Program-made: the position numbers and the translations under genes | Shown: one piece after another, positions 1 through 5,606 of the stretch | Numbering within the stretch: the stretch's first letter is position 1 | Layout: every line of letters starts with the position of its first letter | The notes under the pieces: model-generated | Databases searched by the model: none | What the model saw: the letters and a program-made list of their open reading frames with translations, nothing else | What the model was told of the DNA's origin: nothing | Assembly: GCA_003105245.1 (NCBI GenBank) | Contig: PQAI01000075.1 | Span: 1-5,606, forward strand | DNA: 5,606 nucleotides | Source: Betaproteobacteria bacterium | GTDB lineage: Bacteria > Pseudomonadota > Gammaproteobacteria > Burkholderiales > Usitatibacteraceae | Direction of reading: 5' to 3'

Positions 1-594
1 GGCGACGACTGCCTGCTGCATCCGCGCGTCACGGTCTACCCGGGCTGCGTGGTGGGCGCGCGCTGCATCCTGCACTCCGGCGCGGTCATCGGCGCCGACG
101 GCTTCGGCATGGCGCCCGACGCGGGCCGCTACGTGAAGATCCCGCAGGTGGGCCGCGTGGTGCTCGGCGACGACGTCGAGGTGGGCGCCAACACCTGCAT
201 CGACCGCGGCGCGCTGGGCGACACCGTGGTGGAGGAGGGCGTGAAGATCGACAACCTCGTCCAGGTGGCCCACAACTGCCGCATCGGCGCGCACACGGTG
301 ATCGCGGGCTGCACCGGCATCGCCGGCAGCGCCGTGCTCGGCAGGCACTGCGTGATCGGCGGCGGCGTGGGCATCGTGGGCCACATCGCGATCGCCGACG
401 GCGTGACCGTGACGGGGATGAGCTTCATCACCAAGTCCATCACGCAGCCGGGGGTCTACTCCTCGGGGCTGCCGATGATGCAGCACGCCGACTGGCTCAG
501 GAACGCCGCGCACCTGCGCCGGCTCGACGAAATCGCGCGCCTCGCCCGTGGCAGGGCCGCCTCCGGAGAAGACGATGGAACCGATGACGATTGA
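1..594 (+). CDS. lpxD: UDP-3-O-(3-hydroxyacyl)glucosamine N-acyltransferase LpxD, 5'-truncated
   Basis: LpxD transfers the second 3-hydroxyacyl chain from acyl-ACP to the 2-amino group of UDP-3-O-acyl-glucosamine, the third step of lipid A synthesis, in the cytoplasm. The frame is open from base 1, so the N-terminal uridine-binding domain and early hexapeptide coils lie outside the window; 197 residues remain of a family of about 340. Visible are left-handed beta-helix hexapeptide repeats (I/V-G-x-x-x-x), the family blocks VGADGFG-like (GADGFG), IPQVGRV and IDRGAL, and the catalytic His in VAHN (codon 271-273). VTGMSFITK and GVYSSGLP follow, then the short C-terminal helical segment. The acidic end (GEDDGTDDD) is encoded partly in the overlap with fabZ, where the stop codon lies 20 bases inside fabZ. 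The call is firm; only the missing 5' end limits it. Confidence 0.95.
   Translation, partial: GDDCLLHPRVTVYPGCVVGARCILHSGAVIGADGFGMAPDAGRYVKIPQVGRVVLGDDVEVGANTCIDRGALGDTVVEEGVKIDNLVQVAHNCRIGAHTVIAGCTGIAGSAVLGRHCVIGGGVGIVGHIAIADGVTVTGMSFITKSITQPGVYSSGLPMMQHADWLRNAAHLRRLDEIARLARGRAASGEDDGTDDD
565..569 (+). promoter_or_regulatory. Ribosome binding site of fabZ
   Basis: GGAGA, inside the end of lpxD, stands 5 bases before the ATG at 575. It decides the fabZ start in favour of 575 over the in-frame ATG at 584, which would leave a 14-base spacer. Confidence 0.6.
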
Positions 595-1030
595 GCAGAT
601 CAAGGAGTACCTGCCGCACCGCTATCCCTTCCTCCTGCTCGACCGCATCGTCGAGTGGGAGAAGGACAAGCGCATCGTGGCGCTGAAGAACGTCACCGCC
701 AACGAGCCCTACTTCCAGGGGCACTTCCCGCACTACGCGGTGATGCCCGGCGTGCTCGTCATCGAGGCGATGGCGCAGGCGGCCGCGATGCTGGGGCTGC
801 TCTCGGTGGGGCAGAAGAACGACGGCAGGCACGTCTACTACTTCGCCGGCATCGACGACGCCCGCTTCAAGCGCCCCGTGCGCCCGGGCGACCAGCTGGT
901 GTTCGAGATCGAGCAGCTGCGGCTCGTGCGCGGCCTGGGCAAGTTCCGGGCCGTCGCGCGCGTCGACGGCGAGATGGTCGCGGAGGCGCAGCTTCTCTGC
1001 GTGCTGCGGCCGGTCGACTCGGATGCCTGA
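575..1030 (+). CDS. fabZ: 3-hydroxyacyl-[acyl-carrier-protein] dehydratase FabZ
   Basis: FabZ dehydrates 3-hydroxyacyl-ACP to trans-2-enoyl-ACP in type II fatty acid synthesis. It competes with LpxA and LpxD for 3-hydroxyacyl-ACP, so its place inside the lpx operon is functionally sensible. The hot-dog fold signatures are present: [13 protein letters not shown] near the N-terminus, the catalytic His50 in QGHFP, and the catalytic Glu64 in [12 protein letters not shown] on the central helix. The ATG at 575 is chosen because GGAGA (565-569) lies 5 bases upstream and it gives 151 residues, the same as E. coli FabZ. An in-frame ATG at 584 is possible but has worse spacing, and a GTG at 548 would add nine unconserved residues. 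The gene overlaps lpxD by 20 bases and lpxA by 8 bases. Confidence 0.96.
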   Translation: MEPMTIEQIKEYLPHRYPFLLLDRIVEWEKDKRIVALKNVTANEPYFQGHFPHYAVMPGVLVIEAMAQAAAMLGLLSVGQKNDGRHVYYFAGIDDARFKRPVRPGDQLVFEIEQLRLVRGLGKFRAVARVDGEMVAEAQLLCVLRPVDSDA

Positions 1031-1811
1031 GGCGATGCGAAGCATCCACCCCACGGCCATCGTCGACCCGCGCGCGCAGCTCGGCGCGGGCGTGCGCGTG
1101 GGCCCCTACAGCGTGATCGACGGCGACGTCGTGGTGGGCGAGGGCACCTCCATCGGCGCGCACTGCGTGGTGACGGGGCACACGACGATCGGCCGCGACA
1201 ACCGCATCTTCCACTTCTGCTCCATCGGCGAGGCCAACCAGGACAAGAAGTACCGCGGCGAGCCCACGCGCCTGGCGATCGGCGACCGCAACACCATCCG
1301 CGAGTACTGCTCGATCAACCGCGGCACGGCGCAGGACCGCGGCGAGACGACCGTGGGCAACGACAACTGGATCATGGCCTACTGCCACATCGCCCACGAC
1401 TGCGTGGTGGGCGACCACACCGTCTTCGCCAACAACGCCACCCTCGCGGGCCACGTCTGGATCGGCGACCACACCGTGCTGGGCGGCTTCACGGGCGTGC
1501 ACCAGTTCGTCAGGGTGGGCGCGCACGTGATGGCGGGCGTCTCCTCGGTCGTGCTGCAGGACATCCCGCCGTACGTCACCGTGGCCGGGCACCCGTGCAC
1601 GCCGCACGGCATCAACAGCGAGGGGCTCAAGCGCCGGGGCTTCGCGCCCGAGGCGCTCGCGGCACTCAAGCGGGCCTACAAGACCCTCTACAAGTCCGGG
1701 CTCACGCTTGCCGACGCGAAGGCCGAGCTCGAGCGCCAGGCGCAGGCGGCGCCGGAGGTCGGCGCCATCGTGGAGTTCCTCGCCACCTCCACGCGGGGCA
1801 TCGTGCGCTGA
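1023..1811 (+). CDS. lpxA: UDP-N-acetylglucosamine O-acyltransferase LpxA
   Basis: LpxA attaches a 3-hydroxyacyl chain from ACP to the 3-OH of UDP-GlcNAc, the first step of lipid A synthesis; it is a cytoplasmic trimer with a left-handed beta-helix. With the ATG at 1023 the protein has 262 residues and aligns without gaps to E. coli numbering. The catalytic His125 is present in HIAHDC, with His122, Lys76 in NQDKKY, His144 in LAGHV, His160-Gln161 in VHQF, and the UDP-binding set Asn198, Glu200 and Arg204 in the [10 protein letters not shown] stretch. The C-terminal helical domain ends in STRGIVR. Position 173, which sets acyl chain length, is Val instead of the Gly of E. coli (see findings). 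An ATG at 1035 (M-R-S-I-H-P) is an alternative start of the length common in betaproteobacteria; neither start has a well-placed Shine-Dalgarno sequence. The stop overlaps the lpxB start by one base. Confidence 0.96.
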   Translation: MPEAMRSIHPTAIVDPRAQLGAGVRVGPYSVIDGDVVVGEGTSIGAHCVVTGHTTIGRDNRIFHFCSIGEANQDKKYRGEPTRLAIGDRNTIREYCSINRGTAQDRGETTVGNDNWIMAYCHIAHDCVVGDHTVFANNATLAGHVWIGDHTVLGGFTGVHQFVRVGAHVMAGVSSVVLQDIPPYVTVAGHPCTPHGINSEGLKRRGFAPEALAALKRAYKTLYKSGLTLADAKAELERQAQAAPEVGAIVEFLATSTRGIVR

Positions 1812-3016
1812 TGGCCGGGCGCGTGGCCATCGTCGCGGGCGAGGCCTCGGGCGACATGCTCGGCGCGGCCCTCGTGCGCGCGGTGCGCAGCCGTTACCCG
1901 GGCACGGAGTTCTACGGCATCGCGGGACCCAAGATGATCGCCGAGGGCGCCACCACGCTCGTGCCGATGGAGAAGCTCTCGGTGCGCGGCTACGTCGAGG
2001 CGCTGCGCAGCCTGCCGGAGCTCCTGCGCATCCGCGCCTCGCTCGCCTCGCGCATCGCGCGCGACCGGCCCGATCTCTTCATCGGCGTGGACGCGCCGGA
2101 CTTCAACCTGGGCCTGGAGGCGAAGCTCAAGCGCGCCGGCATCCCCACCGTGCACTACGTGAGCCCGTCGATCTGGGCCTGGCGCGCCGGGCGCCTGCCG
2201 GCCATCGGGCGGGCCGTGGACCGCGTGCTCACCATCTTCCCCTTCGAGGCGCCCCTCTACGAGAAGGCGGGGATCGCCGCCACCTACGTGGGGCACCCGC
2301 TCGCCGACCAGATCCCGCCCGTGCCGGACCGCGCCGACGCGCGCTCGCAGCTGCGGCTCTCGGACTCGGCCACCGCGGTGGCGCTCCTTCCCGGCAGCCG
2401 CCGCGGCGAGTTGCAGGCGCACGCCGACCTCTTCATCGACACGGCCTCCCGGCTCGCCGCCCGGCGTCCCGGCGCGCGCTTCTTCGTGCCTCTCGCCACG
2501 CGGGAGACGCGCGACTTCTTCGAGTCGCGCCTGTACGCGCGCGAGGCGCAGGGCCTGGACCTCACCATCCTCTTCGGCCACGCGCGCCTCGCCCTGCAGG
2601 CGGCCGACTGCGCGCTCGTGGCGAGCGGCACCGCGACCCTCGAGGGCGCGCTCGCCCGCTGCCCGATGGTGATCACCTACCGGGTCCCGGCGCTCACCTA
2701 CCGCCTCATGATGCGCAACGCCCTGCTGCCCTACGTGGGCCTGCCCAACATCCTGGCCGGCGAGTTCATCGTGCCCGAGCTGCTGCAGGAGCACGCCACG
2801 CCGGAGAACCTCGAGCAGGCGCTCGGCAACTGGCTCGACCACAAGGGCGCGCGCGAGCGCCTTCTCGAGCGCTACGGCGCCATCCACGCCCAGCTGCGCT
2901 GCGGCAACGACGAGCGCGTGGCGCAGGCGCTCGCCCCCTGGCTTTCCAGCGCGACCTCCCATGCCCCGCCGCCGACCCCCCGCGAACCCGAGCTCGCCGC
3001 TGTGCGGGGTCGATGA
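1811..3016 (+). CDS. lpxB: Lipid-A-disaccharide synthase LpxB
   Basis: LpxB (glycosyltransferase family 19, GT-B fold, peripheral on the inner membrane) joins UDP-2,3-diacylglucosamine and lipid X into the beta-1',6-linked lipid A disaccharide. Family motifs run in order: GEASGD at residues 10-15, GVDAPDFN about 92-99, [11 protein letters not shown] about 114-124, [10 protein letters not shown] about 143-152, VGHPLAD about 160-166, the nucleotide-binding LPGSR at 193-197, [10 protein letters not shown] about 272-281, VGLPNILAG about 309-317, and the C-terminal [14 protein letters not shown]. The start is the ATG overlapping the lpxA stop by one base (TGATG). The protein has 401 residues against 382 in E. 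coli. The excess is a Pro-rich, poorly conserved tail (about 380-401), most of it encoded where the gene overlaps rnhB by 56 bases. Confidence 0.96.
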   Translation: MAGRVAIVAGEASGDMLGAALVRAVRSRYPGTEFYGIAGPKMIAEGATTLVPMEKLSVRGYVEALRSLPELLRIRASLASRIARDRPDLFIGVDAPDFNLGLEAKLKRAGIPTVHYVSPSIWAWRAGRLPAIGRAVDRVLTIFPFEAPLYEKAGIAATYVGHPLADQIPPVPDRADARSQLRLSDSATAVALLPGSRRGELQAHADLFIDTASRLAARRPGARFFVPLATRETRDFFESRLYAREAQGLDLTILFGHARLALQAADCALVASGTATLEGALARCPMVITYRVPALTYRLMMRNALLPYVGLPNILAGEFIVPELLQEHATPENLEQALGNWLDHKGARERLLERYGAIHAQLRCGNDERVAQALAPWLSSATSHAPPPTPREPELAAVRGR

Positions 3017-3578
3017 GGCCGGGCGCGGCCCGCTCGCCGGCGCGGTGTTCGCCGCCGCGGTGATCCTCGACCCGGCGCGCCCGGTGACGGGGCTCGCCGA
3101 CTCCAAGACGCTCGATGCGGCGCGCCGCGAGGCGCTCGCGGAGGCGATCCGCCGCGACGCGCTCGCCTGGGCGATCGCAACCGCCACCGTCGCGGAGATC
3201 GACGAGATGAACATCCTGCGCGCGAGCCTCGTCGCCATGGGGCGCGCCATCGAGGCGCTGGGCGTCGACCCGGGCGAGGTCGTCGTGGACGGCCTGCACG
3301 TCCCGCGCACGCGCTGGCCCGTGCGCGCGGTCGTGAGGGGCGACAGCCTCGTCCCCGCCATCTCGGCCGCCTCCATCCTCGCCAAGACCGCGCGCGACCT
3401 CGAGATGGCCGAGCTCGACCTGCGATTTCCGGGCTACGGGTTCTCCCGGCACAAGGGCTATCCCACGCCCGAGCACCTCGCGGCGCTGCGGGCGCTGGGG
3501 CCCTGCGAGATCCACCGCCGCAGCTTCGGGCCCGTGCGCGAGGCGATCGCGCAGGCGAGCCTTCCCTTCTGGCGATGA
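2961..3578 (+). CDS. rnhB: Ribonuclease HII
   Basis: RNase HII cuts the RNA strand of RNA-DNA hybrids and starts removal of single ribonucleotides misincorporated in DNA. The 205-residue protein shows the type 2 RNase H fold and its four metal-binding acidic residues: Asp18 and Glu19 in [12 protein letters not shown], Asp110 in VVVDG, and Asp128 in [17 protein letters not shown]. The C-terminal block [14 protein letters not shown] and HRRSFGPV is also typical. The ATG at 2961 is the only ATG, GTG or TTG start in frame before the catalytic DEAGRG motif, so the 56-base overlap with lpxB appears real, though no strong ribosome binding site is visible. Its last bases overlap the next gene as ATGA, pointing to coupled translation. 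The lpxB-rnhB neighbourhood is common in proteobacteria. Confidence 0.96.
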   Translation: MPRRRPPANPSSPLCGVDEAGRGPLAGAVFAAAVILDPARPVTGLADSKTLDAARREALAEAIRRDALAWAIATATVAEIDEMNILRASLVAMGRAIEALGVDPGEVVVDGLHVPRTRWPVRAVVRGDSLVPAISAASILAKTARDLEMAELDLRFPGYGFSRHKGYPTPEHLAALRALGPCEIHRRSFGPVREAIAQASLPFWR

Positions 3579-4357
3579 AGACCATCGCCTCGCGGGACAA
3601 CCCCGCCTACAAGGCCCTCGCGAAGCTCGCCTCGTCGGCCGCCGAGCGGCGCCGGCGCGGGCTCACCGTGATCGAGGGCGCGCACCTCGTGCAGGCCTGC
3701 CTCGACGCGGGACACGCCGTGGCGCAGCTCTTCGTGAGCCGCTCTGCCGCCGCCTCGGCCCAGGCGATCGTGCAGCGCGCCCGCGAGCGCTCCGCAGTCC
3801 TCGTCGAGCTCGCCGACCCGCTTTTCGACGCGGTGAGCGGCGTCGAGTCGCCCGCGGGGGTCCTCGCCGTCGTGGCCACGCCCACGGGGCGCGCGGTGCC
3901 GTCCTCGGCGCGCTTCTGCCTCGCCCTGGAGGACCTGCAGGATCCCGGCAACGTGGGCACGCTCCTGCGAAGCGCCGCGGCCGCGGGCGTGGAGCACGTG
4001 CTCCTCTCCCCAACCTGCGCCTTCGCCTGGTCGCCCAAGGTGCTGCGCGCGGGGCAGGGGGCGCACTTCGCGCTGAACATCGTCGAGGGCGCCGACCTCG
4101 CGGGATTCGTTGCCGGATTCAAGGGCACGAGCGTGGCGCTGTGCGGCGAGGCGAAGGCCTCGATCTACGAGACGGACCTCCGGGGCCCGGTGGCGCTCCT
4201 CGTGGGCAACGAGGGGTCGGGACTGTCGCCGGAACTGGAGAAGGCGGCGAGGGTGCGCGCCCGCATCCCCATGCCCGGCAGGGCCGAGAGCCTCAACGCG
4301 GGGGTGGCGGGATCGATCGCGCTCTTCGAGGCGGTGAGGCAGAGGGGTGGGGAGTGA
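3575..4357 (+). CDS. RNA 2'-O-methyltransferase, SpoU/TrmH family
   Basis: This is a SAM-dependent 2'-O-ribose methyltransferase of the SPOUT (trefoil-knot) class acting on rRNA or tRNA; the exact target nucleotide cannot be read from sequence. The N-terminal part (about 1-100) resembles the substrate-binding domain, with [13 protein letters not shown] and [15 protein letters not shown]. The catalytic domain has all three SpoU motifs. Motif 1 is [14 protein letters not shown] (Asn126, candidate catalytic Arg132), motif 2 is [14 protein letters not shown] (208-221), and motif 3 is [22 protein letters not shown] (231-252, Glu238, Ser239, Asn241), which forms the knot and SAM site. The length of 260 fits the family. 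Its start overlaps the rnhB stop by four bases (ATGA), and it is the last gene of the lpx operon. RlmB is a possible name, but the N-terminal domain is nearer to generic TrmH-family enzymes, so no symbol is given. Confidence 0.92.
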   Translation: MKTIASRDNPAYKALAKLASSAAERRRRGLTVIEGAHLVQACLDAGHAVAQLFVSRSAAASAQAIVQRARERSAVLVELADPLFDAVSGVESPAGVLAVVATPTGRAVPSSARFCLALEDLQDPGNVGTLLRSAAAAGVEHVLLSPTCAFAWSPKVLRAGQGAHFALNIVEGADLAGFVAGFKGTSVALCGEAKASIYETDLRGPVALLVGNEGSGLSPELEKAARVRARIPMPGRAESLNAGVAGSIALFEAVRQRGGE

Positions 4358-4363
4358 TGCGGG

Positions 4364-4554
4364 CCAAAGTCTTTGGAAACGCCGATGAACGCCGATGCCG
4401 CGCCGATCGCCGCCGATAAATTCGGGCTGGACTCGATGTCGAAAGGAAGTCGGTCGGTCTCGCAGTGAAGTGTCTGGCCACTCGAACCCGTTCAGATTTC
4501 ATCGGCGGCGATCGGCGCGGCATCGGCGTTCATCGGCGTTTCCAGGGATTTTGG
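4364..4554. repeat. Large inverted repeat with CGCCGAT-rich arms (palindromic intergenic element)
   Basis: The left arm 4375-4417 and right arm 4501-4543 are perfect reverse complements over 43 bases. Outward, pairing continues to 4364 and 4554 with three mismatches in 11 bases, giving 54-bp arms that end in CCAAA...TTTGG. Each inner arm holds four copies of CGCCGAT (or ATCGGCG), the first two within direct repeats of AACGCCGATG. The 83-base centre (4418-4500) is about 54% GC (45 of 83), well below the neighbouring genes, and has no convincing reading frame. No target-site duplication is seen next to the ends. It sits just after the operon's last stop codon, so its hairpin could protect or end the lpx transcript. 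It may be a copy of a dispersed genomic repeat or a MITE-like element; which of these cannot be told from one copy. Confidence 0.85.
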
Positions 4555-4569
4555 GTTACCGTAGCCCGG

Positions 4570-4586
4570 CCGGCCCCTGAAGCCGG
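4570..4586 (+). other. Short GC hairpin upstream of the riboswitch-like element
   Basis: CCGGC (4570-4574) can pair with GCCGG (4582-4586) around a 7-base loop. It ends directly before the putative P1 helix starting at 4587 and could stack on it in a transcript. A competing CCGGC at 4566-4570 could pair with the same strand. In DNA this GC-rich, such short pairings arise easily by chance, so no function is claimed. Confidence 0.3.
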
Positions 4587-4619
4587 ATGAGTCGGAGCCC
4601 ACCTCATGCAAAAAACTCC
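4587..4619 (+). promoter_or_regulatory. preQ1-I riboswitch-like pseudoknot spanning the transporter start codon
   Basis: preQ1-I riboswitches are aptamers of about 34 nt that bind the queuosine precursor preQ1. This stretch fits the H-type pseudoknot position by position. P1 is ATGAG (4587-4591) with CTCAT (4603-4607), closed by the expected G-C pair. Next come U4592 and C4593, then GGAG (4594-4597) with the conserved A-G. A short L2 (CCCA) ends in A4601, and C4602 is where the ligand-pairing C is found (C17 in B. subtilis, C15 in T. tengcongensis). L3 is 8 nt, GCAAAAAA (4608-4615), then CTCC (4616-4619) pairs with GGAG as P2. GGAG is also the only good Shine-Dalgarno sequence, 8 bases before the ATG at 4606, and AU of that ATG lies in P1. 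Ligand binding should therefore block translation. The downstream gene is a known type of preQ1 target. Found by eye, not by a covariance model. Confidence 0.7.
4594..4597 (+). promoter_or_regulatory. Ribosome binding site of the queuosine-precursor transporter gene
   Basis: GGAG stands 8 bases before the ATG at 4606 and supports that start over GTG 4657 or ATG 4660, which have only a weak GAG nearby. It is the same segment that forms the 5' strand of P2 in the riboswitch-like fold, pairing with CTCC at 4616-4619 in codons 4-5. Confidence 0.6.
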
Positions 4620-5325
4620 ACCGCACCCCCAGCGCCAGTACCGGTACTACGAGTTCGTGATGGCGGCCTTCGTGGTCGTCCTCGTCTGCTCGAACCTCAT
4701 CGGCCCGGCGAAGATCGCGCAGCTGGAGGTGCCCGTGCTGGGCGCGCTGACGTTCGGCGCCGGCGTGCTCTTCTTCCCCATCTCCTACGTCTTCGGCGAC
4801 ATCCTCACCGAGGTCTACGGCTACGCCCGCTCGCGGCGCGTGATCTGGGCGGGGTTCGCGGGGCTCGCCTTCGCCTCGTTCATGGCCTGGGTGGTGGTCG
4901 CCCTGCCGCCGGCGCCGTTCTGGCAGAACCAGGCCGCCTACGAGGTCGCCTTCGGGCAGGCCTGGCGCGTGGCGGCCGCCTCCATGGCCGCCTACTTCTG
5001 CGGGGAGTTCGTGAACTCGTTCACGCTCGCCAAGATGAAGATCGCGACCGGGGGCCGGTGGCTGTGGACCCGTACCATCGGCTCGACGATCCTCGGCGAG
5101 GGCGTGGACTCGCTGCTCTTCTACCCGCTCGCCTTCTACGGCACGGGGATCATCCCCGACGAGAAGCTCCCCGCCGTGATGCTGGCCCAGTTCGTGGCGA
5201 AGGTGGGGGTGGAGGCGGTCTTCACGCCCGTCACCTACGCGGTCGTCGGCTGGCTCAAGCGCGCCGAGCGCGAGGACTTCTACGACCGCGACACCGACTT
5301 CACGCCCTTCTCCGTGAAGGTGTGA
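4606..5325 (+). CDS. Queuosine precursor transporter, YhhQ/COG1738 (VUT) family
   Basis: This integral inner-membrane protein belongs to the YhhQ family, which imports queuosine precursors (preQ0, preQ1) for tRNA modification. The 239 residues contain about six hydrophobic segments, roughly at 17-35, 46-66, 79-100, 121-142, 158-180 and 190-217. Family hallmarks are SNLIG (29-33), FGDILTEVYGYARSRR (63-78), CGEFVNSFTLAKMK (132-145), WTRTIGSTILGEGVDSLLFYPLAFYG (154-179) and a C-terminal DRDTDFTPFSVKV. The ATG at 4606 is chosen for the GGAG 8 bases upstream and because the YRYYEF stretch before the first helix is conserved in relatives as I remember them. The gene stands apart from the lpx operon behind the inverted repeat, and its start region carries the preQ1-I-like element, so control by intracellular preQ1 is inferred. 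The stop abuts the convergent gene's stop. E. coli YhhQ is more distant, so no symbol is given. Confidence 0.9.
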   Translation: MQKTPPHPQRQYRYYEFVMAAFVVVLVCSNLIGPAKIAQLEVPVLGALTFGAGVLFFPISYVFGDILTEVYGYARSRRVIWAGFAGLAFASFMAWVVVALPPAPFWQNQAAYEVAFGQAWRVAAASMAAYFCGEFVNSFTLAKMKIATGGRWLWTRTIGSTILGEGVDSLLFYPLAFYGTGIIPDEKLPAVMLAQFVAKVGVEAVFTPVTYAVVGWLKRAEREDFYDRDTDFTPFSVKV

Positions 5326-5606
5326 CTACTTCTCCCGCGGGACGACCCGGCCGCGCTCGATGCGCACCTTGTCGCCCTCGCGCAGGTCCGCCGCGTCGTC
5401 CTGGACGACCAGCTGGAAGCGCCCGTCGTCGAGGCGAACGACCACTTCGTAGCTCACCACCGGGGGCTTGAGCTGCCCGCGCGTGTCCGCGGCCGATCCC
5501 ACGACGGGCTTGTCGCCCCCGATCGGCACCTGGGCGACGAACCCGGCCGTGGACTCGCGCTCCTGGGCCGTGATCTGCTGGGACCTCTCCACCCGCTTCA
5601 CGCTGC
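5326..5606 (-). CDS. C-terminal part of a hypothetical protein, possibly a glycine-zipper/SlyB-like envelope protein
   Basis: The frame is open through the right edge of the window, so only the last 93 or so residues are visible; the GTG at 5601-5599 is probably an internal Val codon and not the start. The segment SYEVVVRLDDGRFQLVVQDD followed by LREGDKVRIERGRVV looks like a small beta-rich domain. The pattern 'YEV-V-LDDG ... GDKVRI--G' recalls the C-terminal end of glycine-zipper outer-membrane lipoproteins (SlyB-like) in proteobacteria. The part before it (QQITAQERESTAGFVAQVPIGGDKP) is not recognised. No signal peptide, lipobox or glycine zipper can be seen because the 5' part is missing. 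Base composition matches the neighbours. The stop (TAG, 5328-5326) directly abuts the transporter stop on the other strand. That it is a gene is fairly sure; the family is tentative. Confidence 0.65.
   Translation of the reverse strand, partial: SVKRVERSQQITAQERESTAGFVAQVPIGGDKPVVGSAADTRGQLKPPVVSYEVVVRLDDGRFQLVVQDDAADLREGDKVRIERGRVVPREK

Noticed and set aside
1688..3385. A 565-codon open frame on the - strand across lpxB and rnhB, and similar long antisense frames at 867-1607, 2766-3515 and 3458-4066
   Set aside because: They lie opposite genes with full family motifs, their translations are low-complexity Arg/Ala/Gly/Val-rich, and long antisense frames are expected at this GC content.
4364..4554. 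CRISPR array
   Set aside because: The repeats are inverted arms with short internal direct repeats. There are no regularly spaced direct repeats with unique spacers and no cas genes.
4501..4557. Canonical intrinsic terminator for the lpx operon
   Set aside because: The loop is 83 bases and the only T-run (4549-4552) falls inside the extended stem instead of after it. A role at the 3' end is possible, but not of the classic form.
4395..4580. Small open frames in both strands across the inverted repeat
   Set aside because: They consist of translated repeat arms (Arg/Ser-rich), have no ribosome binding site, and are symmetric by-products of the palindrome.
4530..4580. Sigma-70 promoter for the transporter gene
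   Set aside because: TTGGGT (4552-4557) could serve as a -35, but no acceptable -10 follows at 16-18 bases, and other pairings tried were no better.
4587..5471. An alternative + frame of 294 codons over the transporter gene
   Set aside because: Its translation is an Arg/Gly/Leu-rich shadow, while the 4606-5325 frame encodes a recognisable membrane protein family.

Overview
The window is high-GC chromosomal DNA that most resembles a Gram-negative betaproteobacterium. The evidence is the gene order lpxD-fabZ-lpxA-lpxB-rnhB-(SpoU/TrmH methyltransferase), which is the usual betaproteobacterial arrangement, and the protein sequences themselves. Genus cannot be decided from this stretch.

Positions 1-4357 hold the 3' part of a tightly packed + strand operon for lipid A synthesis. 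A 5'-truncated lpxD is followed by fabZ, lpxA, lpxB, rnhB and an RNA 2'-O-methyltransferase gene. Each gene overlaps the next, so translational coupling is likely. LpxA adds the first 3-hydroxyacyl chain to UDP-GlcNAc and LpxD adds the second. LpxB joins the acylated sugars into the lipid A disaccharide. FabZ draws on the same 3-hydroxyacyl-ACP pool for phospholipid synthesis. RnhB (ribonucleotide removal) and the methyltransferase are housekeeping genes that ride along.

Positions 4358-4586 are non-coding. They are dominated by a large inverted repeat (4364-4554) with 43-bp perfect inner arms built from copies of CGCCGAT around an 83-base centre. 

Positions 4587-5325 hold a queuosine-precursor transporter gene (yhhQ/COG1738 family). 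Its start region folds on paper into a compact preQ1-I riboswitch-like pseudoknot (4587-4619). Unusually, this would contain both the Shine-Dalgarno sequence and the start codon. This is the most interesting item in the window.

On the - strand, converging with the transporter with no base between the two stop codons, is the 3' end of a gene (5326-5606). Its C-terminal beta-rich segment resembles that of glycine-zipper/SlyB-like envelope proteins.
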